Part shown: piece after piece, positions 39,893 to 49,058 of the stretch
How positions within the stretch are numbered: the first letter of the stretch is position 1
How the letters are laid out: each line of letters starts with the position of its first letter
NCBI GenBank assembly: GCA_009768925.2
Contig: VHIT02000055.1
Location: forward strand, 35,745 to 99,744
DNA from: Cryptosporidium bovis
Taxonomy: Eukaryota > Apicomplexa > Conoidasida > Eucoccidiorida > Cryptosporidiidae
Length of the DNA: 64,000 bases
Reading direction: 5' to 3'
Translations under genes and position numbers: made by a program
Notes under the pieces: generated by a model
What the model was told of the DNA's origin: nothing
Seen by the model: only the letters and a program-made list of their open reading frames with translations
The model's database searches: none

Positions 39893-41995
39893 ATGCAATC
39901 TATTTTTAAGAATGCGTTCGATAAAGTTTCTGTAATTAAGGATGCCGTTGGGCATTCGATTGAGGAGGCAGTTAAAAATAACCCAAGGGACTCAACTTAT
40001 GTACTTAACACTGGGACATCAATAACGTCGAGCATTGCAAATTGGGCAGAAAAGAATCATGTTTCTGAAAAAGCCAACATCATTAAGAATAGTGCCAGTG
40101 TATTAGTTGGGGACCTTGCATCCGGCCTAAAAGGTGTGACAAATAACATTTCTTTACAAAATAATTTTGGTGAAAAGTTTATAAACAATCAAGATAAAAA
40201 AAAGCAGATGACAGACGAGTGCAACTATTTCCAAGATGACTTTTCTTCTTTCAACAATAGTATTTCTCTTGAATCTGATTACAATAATTTGTTTGGTTCA
40301 AACACCAAAAAGAATCTACGTGATATTCATGAAGATCAGTTCAAACAAACAGGTTGTACAAATGATTATTCTCCAACCACCAATAGTAAGGGTACTGATA
40401 ACTCGTTAATTGATGATTCAAAATCCATAAACAATACAGCCTATCAAACATTTGATGGAGGAGAGGCCGAGAATGAGTTAAAACTTCATTATATGAAACA
40501 AAAACCTACCACAAAAGTTTCGAATAAGAAAGAGATTAGAAATGATTGTACCGAAAAATTAGACTTTTCGAATAAAGATGTGGGAAACAAGAATATATAT
40601 ACCGAGACATTAAATTCATCTTTCATTAAAAAAGTACATGTTAACAACACCTTGAATAACCAATCAAATATAATTGATAATATTTCAAGTAATCACGTTG
40701 ACTATGAAGATTTAATGGATTTAAACTCAAGTCAAGACACTGATTCAACTCTTAAAAATGAAGCAGGTGAAAACTGTCGAAAATTTGAAGCCACTTCAGG
40801 GGATAATATAGTGAACAATCCCTTATCTGTTTTCCAACAAATCGGAAACCTTGAAAAAGAAAATTTATTGCTAAAGGAAGAAGTATTGTCAATGAAAGCA
40901 GAAATACTTGAATTAAATGAAAAATTGGCTAGTAACGAAAAAACAATTGATAAATTGAGTCACAAAAATATTGAATTAACTAATGAAAATAAATCATTAA
41001 TTAGCAATATTGAAGAGATTAATAACGAAATGAAAAGAGAAAAAACATGTTTTGATGATTTAGAAAATATGACTAAAAAGGCCACGAAATTTGAGAAACT
41101 CAGTGAAGAACAGAAAAATACAATTCAAATACTTGAATACAAAATCACTAAACTTGAAAATACAATAGATATGGGTGAAGCGGAAAAAATAGAGTCCACA
41201 ATAAATTTTCAAAGAGAAATAATGGAACTCCGTCAACAATTATTGCACACAAGTGAAAATGAGAACAAAATATCGTTACCTTATTTGAACAGAATACGCA
41301 CTTTAGAAGATCAACTAAATGAAACTAGAATTATTCATTCAAAGGAAATACAACGGTTTGAAGTAATCATTGGAAACTTAAGAAACCAGAATGTTTCAGA
41401 AAGAAACGATTACGAGAAATTAGAAAAATTATTAAATGAAGAAAGGTCACAATTTGACTCAAATATAAAAAAGTTGGAATTTCAAATTAAACACTATAAG
41501 GATACCATAAGAAGTCTAGAGAAAAAGAATGCGGAAAACGATTCGAAATATCTTGAAATTATTCCAAATAAGGTGGTAAATTTAGGAATATGCCCAAAAG
41601 TAATTGACATAGGTATTAGTGGTGACTCCACACGTAATATGCTATTTTTCAAAGAAAAAAGTTCTGAGGTAGAAAAGTCAATTGATTGCAATAATCCTTT
41701 GTCATCAAGAGTTAACAGGAGGAGTATTCTATCCTATAATCCATTACAGGAAGAACTCAGACAAATGATTACTGACAAACAACTTTTAGAAGAAGATTAC
41801 ATTCGAATCTGCGATGAAAAAAAACACGCAGAAGATATGTTGTCTGAGGAAAAACAACGCAATAAACTACTCAAGCAGCAATTAGATAATATGCTTAAAT
41901 TAGCAAATGACCTTACAGACAAACTAGACAATACTAATGAAGTAGTCAAGCTCCAAAAAAAAGAATTACAGCAAGCCCATTTGCGTTTAAAATAA
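39893..41995 (+). CDS. Golgin-like long coiled-coil protein
   Basis: A 700-residue protein from ATG 39893 (a TTG at 39884 is upstream in frame). Residues 1-95 form a region with amphipathic helix character (MQSIFKNAFDKVSVIKDAVG), then 200 residues of Asn/Ser-rich linker, then a nearly continuous coiled coil from about 315 to the end with one break (about 555-600, a Gly/Pro/Ile-rich stretch). This architecture is that of golgins or tethering proteins. No GRIP domain, transmembrane helix or other named domain is visible, so Golgi placement is only a suggestion. Single exon; 215 bp from the next gene. Confidence 0.72.
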   Translation: MQSIFKNAFDKVSVIKDAVGHSIEEAVKNNPRDSTYVLNTGTSITSSIANWAEKNHVSEKANIIKNSASVLVGDLASGLKGVTNNISLQNNFGEKFINNQDKKKQMTDECNYFQDDFSSFNNSISLESDYNNLFGSNTKKNLRDIHEDQFKQTGCTNDYSPTTNSKGTDNSLIDDSKSINNTAYQTFDGGEAENELKLHYMKQKPTTKVSNKKEIRNDCTEKLDFSNKDVGNKNIYTETLNSSFIKKVHVNNTLNNQSNIIDNISSNHVDYEDLMDLNSSQDTDSTLKNEAGENCRKFEATSGDNIVNNPLSVFQQIGNLEKENLLLKEEVLSMKAEILELNEKLASNEKTIDKLSHKNIELTNENKSLISNIEEINNEMKREKTCFDDLENMTKKATKFEKLSEEQKNTIQILEYKITKLENTIDMGEAEKIESTINFQREIMELRQQLLHTSENENKISLPYLNRIRTLEDQLNETRIIHSKEIQRFEVIIGNLRNQNVSERNDYEKLEKLLNEERSQFDSNIKKLEFQIKHYKDTIRSLEKKNAENDSKYLEIIPNKVVNLGICPKVIDIGISGDSTRNMLFFKEKSSEVEKSIDCNNPLSSRVNRRSILSYNPLQEELRQMITDKQLLEEDYIRICDEKKHAEDMLSEEKQRNKLLKQQLDNMLKLANDLTDKLDNTNEVVKLQKKELQQAHLRLK

Positions 41996-42096
41996 CCATA
42001 TTTATTGACAATCTCAAATTAATTTTTTATCATCGGTAATATTTCGTTTATTTAGGTTTTTTCTCTTTTATTTCAAATTTCCACATTATTCATTTA

Positions 42097-42104
42097 TGCA
42101 TGCA
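42097..42104. promoter_or_regulatory. TGCATGCA palindrome upstream of glycosyltransferase fusion
   Basis: Second intergenic copy of this AP2-type palindrome, 106 bp before the ATG at 42210. Regulation of the fusion gene by an AP2 factor is inferred. Confidence 0.45.
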
Positions 42105-42209
42105 GTATGTACCACATAAAATAATTACGTGCAATTTTTTTCGCATTATGAATTTTGAGCTTTCCTTATCCTTTTTTTTCATAAATGAGTATTAGTTTTA
42201 CTCTAAATA

Positions 42210-44756
42210 ATGAAAAAAGCAAACTATAGTTTGGTTTTACTTTCTCTTTTGAGTGGGTGTTCATTGGTGTATTTCATTAACTCGAGATACGGTTATTCCG
42301 CAAATCAAAATGGGACTAGACAATTAACAAAAGGAGGAATTTTTCAAATTTTTGGGGAAGAAAATGTTGAAAAAGGCGTGGTAAACGAAATTAGTTATGT
42401 TAATCAAAAAGATACGTGGAATGAATACGAAAACAAATTATCAATATGTGATATTGGTTTTGCAATATTGTCTGCACCTAAATACTTTGACACTAGAGTA
42501 AAGGATCTTGAAAACAGTTGGCTAAAACATCTTTGCAGAGTAAATAAATCAGGAAACACGGAACATCTAAGTAATTATGTTTTAATATCATCAAAAAACT
42601 ATCCCAGTATCCCAACAATGATACCAAACTGCGATGAAAACTATCTTAATTTATGTTGTAAAACATTGGCATCCTTTGAATGGATGCTAAATAATTGGCC
42701 CGAAAAAAAATGGTACATGAAATTGGATGATGATACATTTATAATATTATCGAATTTGCTTGAAGAATTAAGTTCCATTAATCACAATGACTACTATTTA
42801 GTTGGTGGACAGATATACTTAACTCTGGAAGATTCTTCTGTCAAACCATTAAGTAGTAGGTCGAACACTTTGAATTGGAAGGATCATGGAGAAGTCATCA
42901 AAGGAATCAGAGGAGGTGCCGGGTATTTAATGAGCAAGCCATTGGTCAATTTATTTGTTAAGAATGGCAAGAGGTACTTAGATATCTGTAACGATGGTGG
43001 TTCAAGGTTCAAAACATTTGAAGATGCATCTCTTTCATTATTAGTTACTGAACTTGTTGGTCAAAAATCAATATTACAAATTCCTGGATTCCATTTCCAT
43101 AACCCCTTTGTTTCTTATCGTAGTGAATACAGAAATAGGGGATTCAAACCTATTACTTTTCATTTGATGCATGACACCAGTATGATGGGATTTCTAGATT
43201 ATCTACTTAATGGTGAAATCCGCCCTTCAACATACTCCTGTAATCATTTATCAACTAATTTCTGTGTTTCTAAGTTTGATCTTACTATTTCGTCAAAATT
43301 TTGGGAACCTGTTTTTTTTGGTCCCCTAAATTCAAATGATTCTTCTATACTTGGAAGAAATGCAATATTGAGAAATGCAACTATTATCAGAAGTGGAAAT
43401 AGTAAATTTGACAGTTCGTTCTATTTCAACCTACAAAACTCCATTGAGGAGAAAGAAGACCAAGTAGATTACTTTCTCAATGAACAAGTTAGTTATATAC
43501 CCAGACATAAAAACACACTTGAGATGTCATATCCGAGTTATAAATATAAAAATACAAAAACTCCAATTTTAGACATTATTAACATCAATAAACAAGCAGA
43601 AGAATTAAAAGATGGAAAAATAATTCGGTCAATTCAAATGGAAAATAATTCACCAGATAAGGATCATCCCTGTCACGATATGATCATAAGTTATTCAAAT
43701 AAGTTAAAAGATTACTACTCGAAGATATTGTTTGGAACTAGAGAAGTGCTATTTGTTGGCTTTCCAGATCACCCAAATAGGGGTGATTCTGCGATTTTTA
43801 CAGGTGCATTAATATTACTTGAGACATTGGGTATAAAGATAATTAAAGCAATTCATCTATTAGACGACTACAATAACGGAGAAATATTAAATTTATTCAC
43901 TGTTCCTTTCGAACAAAGAGCAATTCTATTTCACGGGGGTGGAAATTTTGGAGATTTATATATACATCACCATCAACTAAGGTATAAAATATTGGATGAC
44001 TTTGGTGAGTACAAGGTAGTAATGTTTCCACAAACAGTTTTCTTTAAGGATCAAAACAAAAAATTGGTTACAAAGGAGAATTTTTTGAAGCACAAAGGGG
44101 AATTATTTCTTGCTGCAAGAGACGCTCCTTCATTAGAGATTTTAAAGGAGATGTTCAACGATGTCAGCAACAATATAGAGGTAAAATTATTACCAGATTT
44201 AGCATTTATAATAGGTGATCAAAGGAAGAGAAGAGGAATACCTTCATTGGACATATTAATACATGCAAGAGTAGATAATGAAGCTCCAAAAATAAACTTC
44301 AATGGGGTCATGGTAAAAATGAGCAAAATAGCTATCGATGATATAAAAAAGTTGTTAAAAAATAGTTATTCTAATAATTTAAACAAAAATAAATCAAGAA
44401 ATCAAGAAATTGTAACGAGGAACATGTGGATTGACTACCTCACCATTATTATCGATGATTGGCTGGATAGTGATGCGAATTACAATGATATGTCAGGAGT
44501 CAATTTTATCGAGAAGTCTATTTCAAGGACAATCGATGGAATGGCATTCCTATCAAGGGCAAATATTGTGATTACTAACAGATTACACGGCCATATTCTA
44601 CTCACCTTATTGGGAATAAAGCATGTAGTAGTGGCAGATTCATTCGGGAAGATGAAACATTTTAGAGATACTTGGACTTCAGGCTGTTCATTGTCGGCTT
44701 GGCACGAGAATTTTTCAGATGCAATAATTAGAGCTTCGAATGAATTGAGCGGATAA
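42210..44756 (+). CDS. Fringe-like GT31 glycosyltransferase fused to polysaccharide pyruvyltransferase
   Basis: An 848-residue type II membrane protein. A signal anchor at about 6-25 (SLVLLSLLSGCSLVYFI) puts the catalytic parts in the ER/Golgi lumen. Residues about 75-350 are a fringe/beta-3-glycosyltransferase (GT31) domain: WYMKLDDDTF with the metal-binding DDD at 173-175, GGAGYLMSKP, and FEDASLSLLV in the acidic catalytic region. Residues about 510-848 are a polysaccharide pyruvyltransferase domain (PF04230 type): PNRGDSAIF (524-529), FHGGGNFGDLY (574-584), and TNRLHGHILLTLLG (789-802), the three hallmark blocks in order. Known pyruvyltransferases (bacterial CsaB, fission yeast Pvg1) move pyruvate from PEP to a sugar as a ketal. 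The predicted job is to extend a glycan and then pyruvylate it. No stop or frameshift separates the halves. Confidence 0.88.
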   Translation: MKKANYSLVLLSLLSGCSLVYFINSRYGYSANQNGTRQLTKGGIFQIFGEENVEKGVVNEISYVNQKDTWNEYENKLSICDIGFAILSAPKYFDTRVKDLENSWLKHLCRVNKSGNTEHLSNYVLISSKNYPSIPTMIPNCDENYLNLCCKTLASFEWMLNNWPEKKWYMKLDDDTFIILSNLLEELSSINHNDYYLVGGQIYLTLEDSSVKPLSSRSNTLNWKDHGEVIKGIRGGAGYLMSKPLVNLFVKNGKRYLDICNDGGSRFKTFEDASLSLLVTELVGQKSILQIPGFHFHNPFVSYRSEYRNRGFKPITFHLMHDTSMMGFLDYLLNGEIRPSTYSCNHLSTNFCVSKFDLTISSKFWEPVFFGPLNSNDSSILGRNAILRNATIIRSGNSKFDSSFYFNLQNSIEEKEDQVDYFLNEQVSYIPRHKNTLEMSYPSYKYKNTKTPILDIININKQAEELKDGKIIRSIQMENNSPDKDHPCHDMIISYSNKLKDYYSKILFGTREVLFVGFPDHPNRGDSAIFTGALILLETLGIKIIKAIHLLDDYNNGEILNLFTVPFEQRAILFHGGGNFGDLYIHHHQLRYKILDDFGEYKVVMFPQTVFFKDQNKKLVTKENFLKHKGELFLAARDAPSLEILKEMFNDVSNNIEVKLLPDLAFIIGDQRKRRGIPSLDILIHARVDNEAPKINFNGVMVKMSKIAIDDIKKLLKNSYSNNLNKNKSRNQEIVTRNMWIDYLTIIIDDWLDSDANYNDMSGVNFIEKSISRTIDGMAFLSRANIVITNRLHGHILLTLLGIKHVVVADSFGKMKHFRDTWTSGCSLSAWHENFSDAIIRASNELSG

Positions 44757-44857
44757 GGTTAGTATTAGTATATAACATTAAACGCAGTAACTTAAGAAGT
44801 CAGCATAATTAAATTTAGTTAAGGTGTAATTTAATTTATAATTTTAACATACGATCA

Positions 44858-45880
44858 CTAATTTTCAGGTACATTTTCGTTATTTCTAGAAACAAAGTGA
44901 GAAAATATAAGTTGTTTCGGTATTTCTGGATATTTCTCTGCTATACACTCCAGTATAATTGGGTTTGACCAAGGACCAAAATTCGCATTCAACCACTCTC
45001 CTTCGTAATTCGGATTCCCACCTAGGAATCTGGGAAGTTGATCCTCATCAACAAGTTCCAGTAACACTGGTTTCCAATTATCATTTTGAGTGTATATGGA
45101 AATTTTTTTGGCAGTTTTTTCGTCAATAAGAGGTTTTACAAAATTCCATATAATACTAAATATACTTGGAGCATTGATTACAATCATATTACCCAAGAGT
45201 TCTGGATAATAGTTTTGACTAATATAAACAAGTTCTTTTATTATCTTTCTGCAACTCCCATCAAAATTTCCAAGTGTAAAACCATTTAAATCTATTATAT
45301 TCAAAGTCTCGAATGGTTGGATTTCAAAATAATCGGAATTCAAAATATTCATGACTTTTTCCTTACTTATTCCATTAATCATGCACTTAGTCGAGTTTGA
45401 TTTTAGTATGTTAGAAATGTGGCATGAAGATGATATGACATTGACGAGAAACTCATATTCATAAATCCAATGATTAAAGAAATTCATTTCTGGGTACAGT
45501 TCGAGTAATTTCTTGATATTACTGACACCAATACAGTCAATATATATCGGCCTACCAAGCTTATCAACTCCATGGTATGCTCTAGGGTATAATTCAAGTT
45601 TAATTGGGACCTGTGCGTTGCTAATCATCTCTGATATATTGCTTCTCTCTCTCCAGGTAAAATAATTCTTTAACATTATTGTTGCCTTTTCAACGTTAAA
45701 TTGTCTTGCTCTTAAAAATCTGAGAAAGAGTTTGTATTCTAATTCACTGACATCATCAACTTTAGTATTAAAGTTTTCAAGAAGTAAACTTAATTTGTGT
45801 TGTTGCTCGCTGACATCAAGCTCATGAGAAATTTTTTTGTTTGAAGAAAATGCCAGACCTTTCAGCCAGCGAATCTTCAT
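44858..45880 (-). CDS. Sec14-like (CRAL-TRIO) lipid transfer protein
   Basis: A 340-residue cytosolic phosphatidylinositol-transfer-type protein. A CRAL-TRIO N-terminal helical domain (LFLRFLRARQFNVEKATIML, about 48-70) is followed by the lipid-binding domain: YHGVDKLGRPIYIDCIG, LNIIDLNGFTLGNF, YPELLGNMIVINAPSIFSIIWNFVKPLID, and PRFLGGNPNYEGEW, the expected C-terminal FLGG block. Compared with yeast Sec14 there is an insert of about 30 residues before LNIIDLNG. The N-terminus is short and basic. Ligand and target membrane are not predictable. The gene is tail-to-tail with the glycosyltransferase fusion, 101 bp apart. Confidence 0.9.
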   Translation of the reverse strand: MKIRWLKGLAFSSNKKISHELDVSEQQHKLSLLLENFNTKVDDVSELEYKLFLRFLRARQFNVEKATIMLKNYFTWRERSNISEMISNAQVPIKLELYPRAYHGVDKLGRPIYIDCIGVSNIKKLLELYPEMNFFNHWIYEYEFLVNVISSSCHISNILKSNSTKCMINGISKEKVMNILNSDYFEIQPFETLNIIDLNGFTLGNFDGSCRKIIKELVYISQNYYPELLGNMIVINAPSIFSIIWNFVKPLIDEKTAKKISIYTQNDNWKPVLLELVDEDQLPRFLGGNPNYEGEWLNANFGPWSNPIILECIAEKYPEIPKQLIFSHFVSRNNENVPEN

Positions 45881-46068
45881 TTTAAGTTATTGGAACAAAA
45901 AGGTTGCTCTGAAAATAAAACTGTTTCTGGCTAATTTTCTACAAAACGAGAACGTTCATATTTTTTTCAATGAAAGTTCGGCGCCTACTCGTGGTGCTGA
46001 GATGAGATTATACAGTCCTAGATGTAATCTATTTTTTGAACAAAAGAACAAAAAAAAAATGTAGACAT

Positions 46069-48699
46069 TTAAGGTGTGTATTTGGTGGTTAGTGTATTAA
46101 TTTTTATATATTCATTGAATGAAATCGAGTCCAATATCTGTAACGGTTCGAGTTTTACTACGGAAATATTAGATGACTCTCTAGTCATTATATTTTGATC
46201 AAATTTGCTGTGATTTTTGTGATCGATATTTGGATTTGGAAACTTCAAACTTGGATTATTTTCTCTATGGTTCCATCTTGAGTCAATCTCCTTCCTACTT
46301 ATATAATTCGTGGAAAGTTCGCTGAATACCATATTTTGATCAATCTTGAACTTGGAATTGTTTCTTCTCCAGACAAACAAGTTATTGATCATAATTTTCG
46401 CAATTCTAATTTGATTGTTTCTCTGTGGTCTTATTTTTACATTATTTTTTTTTGTTTCATTTATAGTTGCTCGTTTTTGTGCCTGAAAGTGGTTGACTGA
46501 AAATTGCTTGCCGTAAAAATGAGTATTGAATGCTCTAGCTAAACGTATTTTCATAGCATTAATCGATATCCTTTTTCTTTTTCTCGCTGAGAGAGAAATC
46601 CAAAATCTACTGTGATATGAATTGCTGCATATGTGACAAATAAATGTTTCCGAATCCTTTGATTTGATCGAGGTATTATGTGAATTCCTGGTACTCATTG
46701 ATGGATTATAAATTACTGTAATTTTTGAACACTTTATTTTGTTCCCGGGAGAATGCTGGAAATTGAACTCATTTTTGTTTGTTTTTCCGTATAATAAACT
46801 AACAAGTTCATTGAAATATGATTTTTTTTTAATATCATTCATTGGAAACCAATCTGGGAGTCTAAATAAGGGTGATGAAATAAATTGATTTGATTTGTTT
46901 AGGCATGATTTGTGAACACCCCTAGAGCAAATATCACATGACAATAGGGTTCCGTGGAAAGAACATACAGTACATTTCTCATCATCTCCTATTCCTTGGT
47001 CTATTAAGGCCCAAGACAAATCTTCATCATTTACTTTGTAAACGTTAAAAAAAATTGAAATCCTTTGAATCACAAACAGTCTTCCTAAGTAAATGGATCT
47101 AGATAGAAATGATTTCCATAGTTTACCAAATTCAAAATCAACATCAGTATGACTATTTAGTGCCAAATACCATGGATGAGTCATTAAGTGAAGAAAAATG
47201 CTTCTCTTTCCAGTAAATCTTATAGCTCCTATGTTAGATTTAGGATTTGTTTTGGAAACTTTGTATACATGAGTTTCTTTTGAACAAGATCTTCTTAGCC
47301 TTTCACTTTTTCTTTGTGGGTACAAATTAGAACAATTTTTTGTCTTATTGTACCTGGAATAATGTTGTTTATATAAATTATTGTGGGGAAGATAGCTGTT
47401 ACAGCATTTTTCAATGTTAGGTATTCCTTTCCAGGAAATTATGGTATAAAGATACCACAATGGTATGTCAATTTTATATTTTGGTGCACCAGTTTCTGCT
47501 TCGATCCCAAAATTTCCTTCTTGGATTTCAATTATCTTATTCTTATCATGTTCAAAAATATTTGAAGATTCATGAGAAATGCTTTCCATTTGTTTTTTTT
47601 TGTGTTGTTCTCTCCATTTCTTTTGGCTTCCTGCCAATTTGTCTTTTATATCAATATATGATTCAAAAGAGTTTTTGTTAGGAGTAATACCTTTTGTTAA
47701 ATCGGATCTTGAGTATTTTTTTTTTCTTTCCTTCTTGTTAGGTATCGGAATTAAGTAGCTACTAAGTTCATATTCCTCAGGAGGCTCTTTAGTTCCAATA
47801 ATTTTTCTGCAAATGTCTGAATTACAATGGCAATTAAGCATTCCAATATAACCAAAAACATTCTTTTTTTTCTTTAGTCCGGGAATTTGACGACTTACTA
47901 GGTTTTCATAGTCAATTGTTATCTCTGTACCTTTTTCAAGATTTTTTAAGGCAAATATTCCCAACTTTAACCAAGTAATTGAAAATTCATTTCTGAAACC
48001 ACTTTTTAATGAACTATTAAATGGTCTAGATATCCAGACTTCTGCACGCGAGTTTGGGTCACAGGAGTGTCTAATATGTCTTGCTTCATTACCTTTATCA
48101 GTCATATCTAGATAAACATAACCATCAACTAAACAGAAAAGTTTTTCAGGGATGTTTTTAATTTCTTCTTTACAACATTGAGTTTCATCAACGTTATTGT
48201 TCAATCCAAAATAACCACTATATCTATCCCTAACATCAATATTAGTCAAAATTTCACCCTTACATTCGATTATTAATTCACCCTTAGAAATACCTTCAAG
48301 CAAGATTAGTCTTGTTGATGTGCGAGGGACGTTCAAATTAAACTTCCTGATACTTTTTTCTTTTTCATTTCGGGGTCTGTATTTCTCTGCAATAAATTTG
48401 ATTTTTTTTTTTTCATTTAAACGTTGAAATGGTCTATTGTTACAATAGACATAATGTAGATTGTTATAAAGTCCACATATGCTTCTATTACATTCATATC
48501 TGTTCAACCGATTTAAGCAGAACTCATCACAAGTTTTTTCGCATGTACATTTCACTGTGTTGTTTACTAATGGTATTAATCCTGTTCCAAATTCAACTAT
48601 CCTTTTACTCAAAAATTCATGCTCATCTCTTGATTCAGTGTTTGAAAAACATATAAAACTTTTATTTCCTATCGAATCTCTTGTATTTTGAAGACCCAT
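46069..48699 (-). CDS. SET-domain methyltransferase with PHD finger
   Basis: An 876-residue nuclear protein. An AWS cysteine cluster (about 50-95, CTCEKTCDEFCLNR) is followed by a SET domain (about 120-275) and a post-SET cluster (CHCNSDICRKIIG), the arrangement of the SET2/ASH1 class of histone lysine methyltransferases. The usual NHSCxPN reads RHSCDPN (about 216-222); the catalytic Tyr is kept in ITIDYEN. A long basic middle leads to a PHD-type zinc finger (about 565-600, CTVCSFHGTLLSCDICSRGVHKSC) and a further CxxC-x-H pair (about 683, FICHICSNSYH). The last 150 residues are Asn/Arg-rich. Histone residue (H3K36 in the SET2 class) is inferred from class, not shown. First ATG used. Confidence 0.85.
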   Translation of the reverse strand: MGLQNTRDSIGNKSFICFSNTESRDEHEFLSKRIVEFGTGLIPLVNNTVKCTCEKTCDEFCLNRLNRYECNRSICGLYNNLHYVYCNNRPFQRLNEKKKIKFIAEKYRPRNEKEKSIRKFNLNVPRTSTRLILLEGISKGELIIECKGEILTNIDVRDRYSGYFGLNNNVDETQCCKEEIKNIPEKLFCLVDGYVYLDMTDKGNEARHIRHSCDPNSRAEVWISRPFNSSLKSGFRNEFSITWLKLGIFALKNLEKGTEITIDYENLVSRQIPGLKKKKNVFGYIGMLNCHCNSDICRKIIGTKEPPEEYELSSYLIPIPNKKERKKKYSRSDLTKGITPNKNSFESYIDIKDKLAGSQKKWREQHKKKQMESISHESSNIFEHDKNKIIEIQEGNFGIEAETGAPKYKIDIPLWYLYTIISWKGIPNIEKCCNSYLPHNNLYKQHYSRYNKTKNCSNLYPQRKSERLRRSCSKETHVYKVSKTNPKSNIGAIRFTGKRSIFLHLMTHPWYLALNSHTDVDFEFGKLWKSFLSRSIYLGRLFVIQRISIFFNVYKVNDEDLSWALIDQGIGDDEKCTVCSFHGTLLSCDICSRGVHKSCLNKSNQFISSPLFRLPDWFPMNDIKKKSYFNELVSLLYGKTNKNEFNFQHSPGNKIKCSKITVIYNPSMSTRNSHNTSIKSKDSETFICHICSNSYHSRFWISLSARKRKRISINAMKIRLARAFNTHFYGKQFSVNHFQAQKRATINETKKNNVKIRPQRNNQIRIAKIMINNLFVWRRNNSKFKIDQNMVFSELSTNYISRKEIDSRWNHRENNPSLKFPNPNIDHKNHSKFDQNIMTRESSNISVVKLEPLQILDSISFNEYIKINTLTTKYTP

Positions 48700-49058
48700 T
48701 TATATGTAGGACTTTATCATTTGGTACTGAAGACTAACTCCGCATTATTGGAGCCTTGTATACAAAAATAATGAGTACCTGGATATGCACAGATTTTGAG
48801 AAATATTCAAACTGAAGGAATCCCACCTCAATAGTATCTTTCTGTTGTTAATAAAGTTATTTCAAGTATTCTTTTAATTCAGAGTCGCACCAAAGATGCT
48901 GTTTAAGTATTAAATGTCAGCGGTGAATATTAGGCGCAGTAACGTACCTTGGTTTTTCTTTCAAAGTTCGTCAAAAAAGGAGATACATGCTGTTATTTAA
49001 AAGTTGGATAAAAATATACTGGTCTTAGAAATAATTTTTATTAGACTATTTAAAGTAA
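48700..49058. other. Divergent intergenic region
   Basis: A 359-bp spacer between the SET/PHD gene and CCZ1. GC-richer segment at 48917-48940 includes GGCGCAG; no clear E2F consensus and no RNA gene. Confidence 0.45.
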
